A stretch of DNA of 64,000 bases from an uncultured Sediminibacterium sp. (GTDB lineage Bacteria; Bacteroidota; Bacteroidia; Chitinophagales; Chitinophagaceae): assembly GCF_946481145.1 (NCBI RefSeq), contig NZ_CAMLMJ010000007.1, positions 62,001-126,000 on the forward strand, in the 5' to 3' direction. Every line of letters begins with the position of its first letter. The stretch's first letter is position 1. The position numbers and the translations under genes were made by a program. Positions 60,545 to 64,000 of the stretch are shown one piece after another. The notes beneath the pieces are model-generated. The model did no database searches, was not told where the DNA came from, and saw only the letters and a list, made by a program, of their open reading frames with translations.

Positions 60545-62241
60545 TGGATAAAAGATGGAACATATTACCCGCCGATCCAACCCGTACAGAAGCTTTATAC
60601 GAAGTACTCAAGATCAATAAAACTATTTGTTCCATCCTTGTTCAACGCGGTATCAATACTTTTGAAAAAGCCAAAGATTTTTTCCGCCCTCAACTCACAC
60701 AGTTATATAGTCCATGGCTGATGAAAGACATGGAAAAAGCAGTTGACCGATTATTAGCTGCCTTTCAACAACATGAAAAAATACTGGTATTTGGTGATTA
60801 TGATGTAGATGGAACCACTGCTGTAGCCGCTATGTACCAGTACCTGAGCAGTATCTACGACAGTGTTGATTTTTATATTCCCCACCGTTATCGCGAAGGT
60901 TATGGGATTTCTAAGCTGGGAATTGACCATGCAAAAGAGCACGGATTCACGCTCATTGTTTCACTCGATTGTGGTATTAAATCTGCTGACCTCATCAGCT
61001 ACGCAAAAACATTAGGGATTGATTTTATCGTTTGCGACCACCACCTGCCCGACAAAATACTACCGCCTGCAGTAGCTATTCTTAACCCGAAACAAACCGA
61101 CTGCCCCTACCCTTACAAAGAATTATGTGGCTGCGGAGTGGGGTTTAAGTTAATGTCGGCCCTTAGCGATAAACTTAACCTGCCGGATGAAACACATTTA
61201 ACATACCTCGATCTGGTAGCCACTGCTATCGCAGCAGATATTGTTCCAATAACAGATGAAAACAGGATATTGGCTTATTATGGTTTACAAAAAGTAAATC
61301 AACAACCCTGCCCAGGTATCAAAGCATTAATGGAACTCGCGGGTGTACAAAAAACCATGCATATCACCAACCTGGTATTTATTATTGCCCCTCGTGTAAA
61401 TGCAGCAGGCAGGATGGATGACGCAAGAAAAGCTGTTCAATTATTTATTGAAAAAGACCCAAAGAAGGCTTTAGCATTTGCTGAAATGTTACACAGCGAT
61501 AATGCCGACAGAAGAGAAGCAGATAGTTCAATTACGGAAGAAGCACTGGCATTGATTGAAGCCGACCCCGAACACAACAATAAAAAATCAACCGTTGTAT
61601 ATCAGGAACATTGGCATAAAGGTGTTGTAGGAATTGTAGCCAGCAGACTTATAGAAAAACATTACCGCCCTACAGTGGTACTCACAAAGAGTGGAGATTA
61701 TGTAGCGGGTAGTGCAAGAAGTGTGGCAGGGTTTAATCTGTATGAAGCCATACATGCCTGCAGGGAACACCTATTAGGCTATGGTGGACATTTCGCCGCT
61801 GCTGGTATGACCTTATTACCAGAACAAGTCTCTTTATTTGCAGCCGCATTCGAAGCTGCCGTTCAACAACAGATTACACCAGCTCAACTTATTCCAGAAA
61901 TTGTTATTGATGCCCCTATTCAATTTTCGGAAATCACACCTACTATGTTTGGTATTCTTTGCCAGATGGAACCCTTTGGTCCAGAAAACCTAAAGCCCGT
62001 TTTTATTGCAAGAGGAGTTACAGATACAGGCTTCTCAAAAATTGTAAAAGAACAACATATCCGCTTTGTGGTAAAACAGCAAAAGATTAGTTTCACAGGA
62101 ATAGGTTTCAACATGGCACATAAATTCCATTTACTGCAACAACAAAAACCTCTTGATCTTGTATTTACCCTTGATGAAAATGAGTGGAACGGTGAAAAAA
62201 ATATTCAATTAAAAATGATCGACCTGCGCATAAGCGAATAA
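60544..62241 (+). CDS. recJ: Single-stranded-DNA-specific exonuclease RecJ
   Basis: A 565-residue DHH/DHHA1 5'-to-3' nuclease from ATG 60544, which shares its A with the upstream stop. Motif I is in ILVFGDYDVDGTTAVAAMY, motif III in FIVCDHHLPD, and later RecJ motifs are seen as LDLVATAIAADIVPI, APRVNAAGRMDDA and LLGYGGHFAAAGMTL. The OB-fold DNA-binding C-terminal domain (about 460-560) includes PFGPENLKPVF. It works in mismatch, base-excision and recombination repair, trimming 5' ends. It is cotranscribed with the polyprenyl synthase gene. Confidence 0.97.
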   Translation: MDKRWNILPADPTRTEALYEVLKINKTICSILVQRGINTFEKAKDFFRPQLTQLYSPWLMKDMEKAVDRLLAAFQQHEKILVFGDYDVDGTTAVAAMYQYLSSIYDSVDFYIPHRYREGYGISKLGIDHAKEHGFTLIVSLDCGIKSADLISYAKTLGIDFIVCDHHLPDKILPPAVAILNPKQTDCPYPYKELCGCGVGFKLMSALSDKLNLPDETHLTYLDLVATAIAADIVPITDENRILAYYGLQKVNQQPCPGIKALMELAGVQKTMHITNLVFIIAPRVNAAGRMDDARKAVQLFIEKDPKKALAFAEMLHSDNADRREADSSITEEALALIEADPEHNNKKSTVVYQEHWHKGVVGIVASRLIEKHYRPTVVLTKSGDYVAGSARSVAGFNLYEAIHACREHLLGYGGHFAAAGMTLLPEQVSLFAAAFEAAVQQQITPAQLIPEIVIDAPIQFSEITPTMFGILCQMEPFGPENLKPVFIARGVTDTGFSKIVKEQHIRFVVKQQKISFTGIGFNMAHKFHLLQQQKPLDLVFTLDENEWNGEKNIQLKMIDLRISE

Positions 62242-62242
62242 C

Positions 62243-63268
62243 TCAATAACGAAGTTCAACATCACCACCAACCGGATACCCTGTACAGGTTAATATCTTT
62301 CCCTGCTTAATTGCATCATCCATTAATACTTCATTCTTAAACATCCATACTTCTCCACTTGTGCACAATGCAGCACAGGTACCGCACTGCCCGCCTTCAC
62401 AACTATATGGCAAGTCAATTTGTTGTCTCTTTGCTGACTGTAATATTGTTTCCGGATATTGCACACTCCATTGATATGTTTTTCCACCAACGCTTGCGGA
62501 TACAATATGCGGATCCATATCAGGTGGTTTTGGGTTGATAACAGGTCTGTGAACTTCAAACTGCTCTTTCCTGATTTGCTCGTCTTTTAGCCCAAGTCCT
62601 TTTAATACCAATGTAATCATCAGCATGTACTGAAAAGGGCCGCACAAATAAACCTGTAGTTTTTCAATAGAATGCGGAAAATACTTTCCGATTATTTCCG
62701 CGACAATTGGTGCACTTAATCTGGCTTCTTTAAAATGTTTTGCATCACTAAAAAGAAAATGAATCTTTAAAAACCGTGGGTATGCTAAAGCAAGTGCTCG
62801 TAATTCTTCATGGAAAATAGTGTCCTGCATCGACCTGTTACTATAAACAAGTACAACCTCATTTTCCTGCTGCAAATGCAACAATGTTTTTATTTGGGCA
62901 ATTACAGGTGTAATGCCACTGCCTGCCGCAAAAAAAATGAATGGCTGTTTTGCTTCAACTTTTTCTGGTAAAGTAAAAAAACCGGCAGGTGGTAATCCTT
63001 GTAAAACATCTCCCGGTCTGGCATGGTCTACCAGCCGGCGGGAATAAATTCCATTAGGAATTTTTTTTACTGTTATCCTGAGTGGTTCCCCTAGCAAAGG
63101 AGAGGATGAAATAGAGTAACTCCTTCTTTCTTCCTCATTATTCCTGTTCTTAAAAATTAATGTGATGAACTGCCCGGCAACATAGCTTATTTCCTGATCA
63201 ATTGGCTCTAACTCAAAGGAAGATGCATTTGGTGTATTTCTGATTATCGATAAAATGCGGTACTCCAT
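62243..63268 (-). CDS. FAD/NAD(P)-dependent reductase with 2Fe-2S ferredoxin domain (PaaE-like)
   Basis: A 341-residue reductase. The N-terminal FAD-binding domain has RRSYSISSSPL (RxYS motif), the NAD(P) domain has FFAAGSGITPVIAQIKTLL, VLVYSNRSMQD and YLCGPFQYM, and the C-terminal plant-type 2Fe-2S domain has cysteines in PYSCEGGQCGTCAALCTSG and ILTCTGYP. This agrees with phenylacetyl-CoA epoxidase subunit PaaE and related oxygenase reductases, which pass electrons from NADPH to an oxygenase. No paa genes accompany it, so its partner is unknown. It is convergent with recJ (1 bp apart). Confidence 0.9.
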   Translation of the reverse strand: MEYRILSIIRNTPNASSFELEPIDQEISYVAGQFITLIFKNRNNEEERRSYSISSSPLLGEPLRITVKKIPNGIYSRRLVDHARPGDVLQGLPPAGFFTLPEKVEAKQPFIFFAAGSGITPVIAQIKTLLHLQQENEVVLVYSNRSMQDTIFHEELRALALAYPRFLKIHFLFSDAKHFKEARLSAPIVAEIIGKYFPHSIEKLQVYLCGPFQYMLMITLVLKGLGLKDEQIRKEQFEVHRPVINPKPPDMDPHIVSASVGGKTYQWSVQYPETILQSAKRQQIDLPYSCEGGQCGTCAALCTSGEVWMFKNEVLMDDAIKQGKILTCTGYPVGGDVELRY

Positions 63269-63321
63269 AAACTTCCTATTGTGCTATATGAAAATAATGA
63301 TATTCAGCAGGTGAGCAAATA

Positions 63322-63355
63322 AAAAGCTGCTCATGTTTCCATGAACAGCTTTTAT
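63322..63355 (-). terminator. Terminator of htpG
   Basis: On the minus strand AAAGCTGTTCATG and CATGAGCAGCTTT arms with a GAAA loop are followed by TTATTT. There is one G-T or mismatch in the stem. It lies about 20 bases past the htpG stop. Confidence 0.75.
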
Positions 63356-63374
63356 GATATTGTATCGTTTGATA

Positions 63375-64000
63375 TTATTTACCTGATGCAGTTTGCAATA
63401 ACTCTACACTTCTATTTATAAAACTTGTCAGGTCATTCCCTTTTAATAACCCCTGTGAAAGCAATGCAAGATCCGCCAGGTTTCTTACCTGCTTTTCTTT
63501 TAAAGCTGCATCATCGGCCTTGAGCACCTGCTGGTATATAGGGTGATTACCATTTACAGTAAGTGTTACCTCATCCGGCATCTGTGCATAGAAGGCCGTC
63601 ATACCACCACCTACACCTGCAATATCTTTCATACGACGCATAAATTCAGGACGTGTGGCAATTACCGGAGCTGATTCAGGACTAAGTCCCTTAATCTCTG
63701 TAGTCACGTGCAAGTCAGCAAAATTGAGGTTGAACAATTCTTTTAATTGATCTTTTTCTTCACTGCTTAAAATGGTTTCATTTCCTTCCTGTTTATCAAT
63801 CAGGTTATCTACGATATCTGCATCTACCCTAACAAAGCTTACATTTTCCCATTTCATTTCCATGGTATTAATGAAAGCAGCGTCTACCAGTGTTTCCATT
63901 TTTACTACAGTATAGCCCTTTCCTTTACATGCCTGGACATAAGCATCCTGCTGCACCGGGTTTGTACTGTATAGTATAATATGTTTCCCGTCTTTATTCT
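63375..64000 (-). CDS. htpG: Molecular chaperone HtpG (Hsp90), 3' part
   Basis: The reading frame from the window edge to the stop at 63375 encodes the last 200 or so residues of Hsp90. It starts inside the middle domain (KHIILYSTNPVQQDAYVQACK) and continues through the C-terminal dimerisation domain with PVIATRPEFMRRMKDIAG and VRNLADLALLSQGLLKGNDL. The pieces ESAPVIATR and the MRRMKD helix are typical of HtpG clients-binding region. A GTG at 63956 is internal and not the start. The remaining N-terminal ATPase part is outside the window. Confidence 0.92.
   Translation of the reverse strand, partial: NKDGKHIILYSTNPVQQDAYVQACKGKGYTVVKMETLVDAAFINTMEMKWENVSFVRVDADIVDNLIDKQEGNETILSSEEKDQLKELFNLNFADLHVTTEIKGLSPESAPVIATRPEFMRRMKDIAGVGGGMTAFYAQMPDEVTLTVNGNHPIYQQVLKADDAALKEKQVRNLADLALLSQGLLKGNDLTSFINRSVELLQTASGK

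Noticed and set aside
1..64000. tRNA, rRNA or prophage genes
   Set aside because: No gap contains a cloverleaf-like sequence or rRNA, and no phage structural or integrase genes are seen; the XRE/S24 gene stands alone.

Overview
The window looks like chromosomal DNA of a Bacteroidota bacterium, most likely a member or relative of the Chitinophagaceae. This is inferred from gene content and signals, not from a database match. The pointers are promoter -7 elements of the Bacteroidetes form TAnnTTTG (rpsT, ompA, blaI, pdeM and others), weak Shine-Dalgarno sequences, a BlaI/M56 pair with TonB_C domains, DUF5916, DUF1343 and DUF922 proteins, a split pntA, and an AT-rich sequence. There is no phage, insertion sequence, CRISPR array, tRNA or rRNA.

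Layout. 0-9 kb: rpsT, a histidine kinase/response regulator pair divergent from an M14 peptidase, an MFS transporter, a DUF2807 lipoprotein, guaA and a periplasmic-binding-like protein. 9-16 kb: a small DUF2256 gene, then a tight operon of ligase-associated exonuclease, ATP-dependent DNA ligase, Lhr-like helicase, PdeM nuclease and a histone-deacetylase-fold enzyme. 16-27 kb: DUF5916 protein, XRE/S24 repressor, surE, a BlaI/M56 pair in which the M56 protein carries an amidase domain, lpxB, a DUF922 protein, and metX divergent from metZ. 28-40 kb: ThuA, nucleoside permease, Gfo/Idh/MocA and GMC oxidoreductases, pepT, FKBP isomerase, NamZ-type protein, fmt, a rhodanese-thioredoxin lipoprotein and a LysM protein. 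41-50 kb, all on the minus strand: an RNA m5C methyltransferase, the transhydrogenase genes pntA1-pntA2-pntB, a methyltransferase, folA, thyA and proline dehydrogenase. 50-64 kb: an SDR divergent from a photolyase-like group (photolyase-related protein, flavin reductase, and a second photolyase-like protein with reordered domains), a dipeptide epimerase, a thioesterase, PlsC, a HAD phosphatase, an OmpA protein, a polyprenyl synthase with recJ, a ferredoxin-type reductase and the 3' part of htpG.

The most unusual content is between the genes. At least fourteen intergenic loci hold short degenerate tandem units, usually of 7 bp and sometimes 8 or 9-10 bp. Many are arranged as two facing arms that are reverse complements. 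The unit sequence differs between loci (GTGAATG type, GTCCATA type, TTTTGAC type, ATCCAAT/ATCAGCG type, GCTGCAA/GGCTAGC type) while the architecture is kept. Some arrays run in register to the base before a start codon (lpxB, the Gfo/Idh gene), and one overlaps the 3' end of pntA1. A related 152-bp element occurs twice in inverted orientation and brackets the 42.8-48.9 kb block.

Other points of note are a photolyase-related protein with no cysteines left to hold the [4Fe-4S] cluster, its neighbour with an apparently permuted photolyase layout, the M56-amidase-TonB_C fusion, and near-identical palindromes in the promoters of blaI and of the XRE/S24 repressor.
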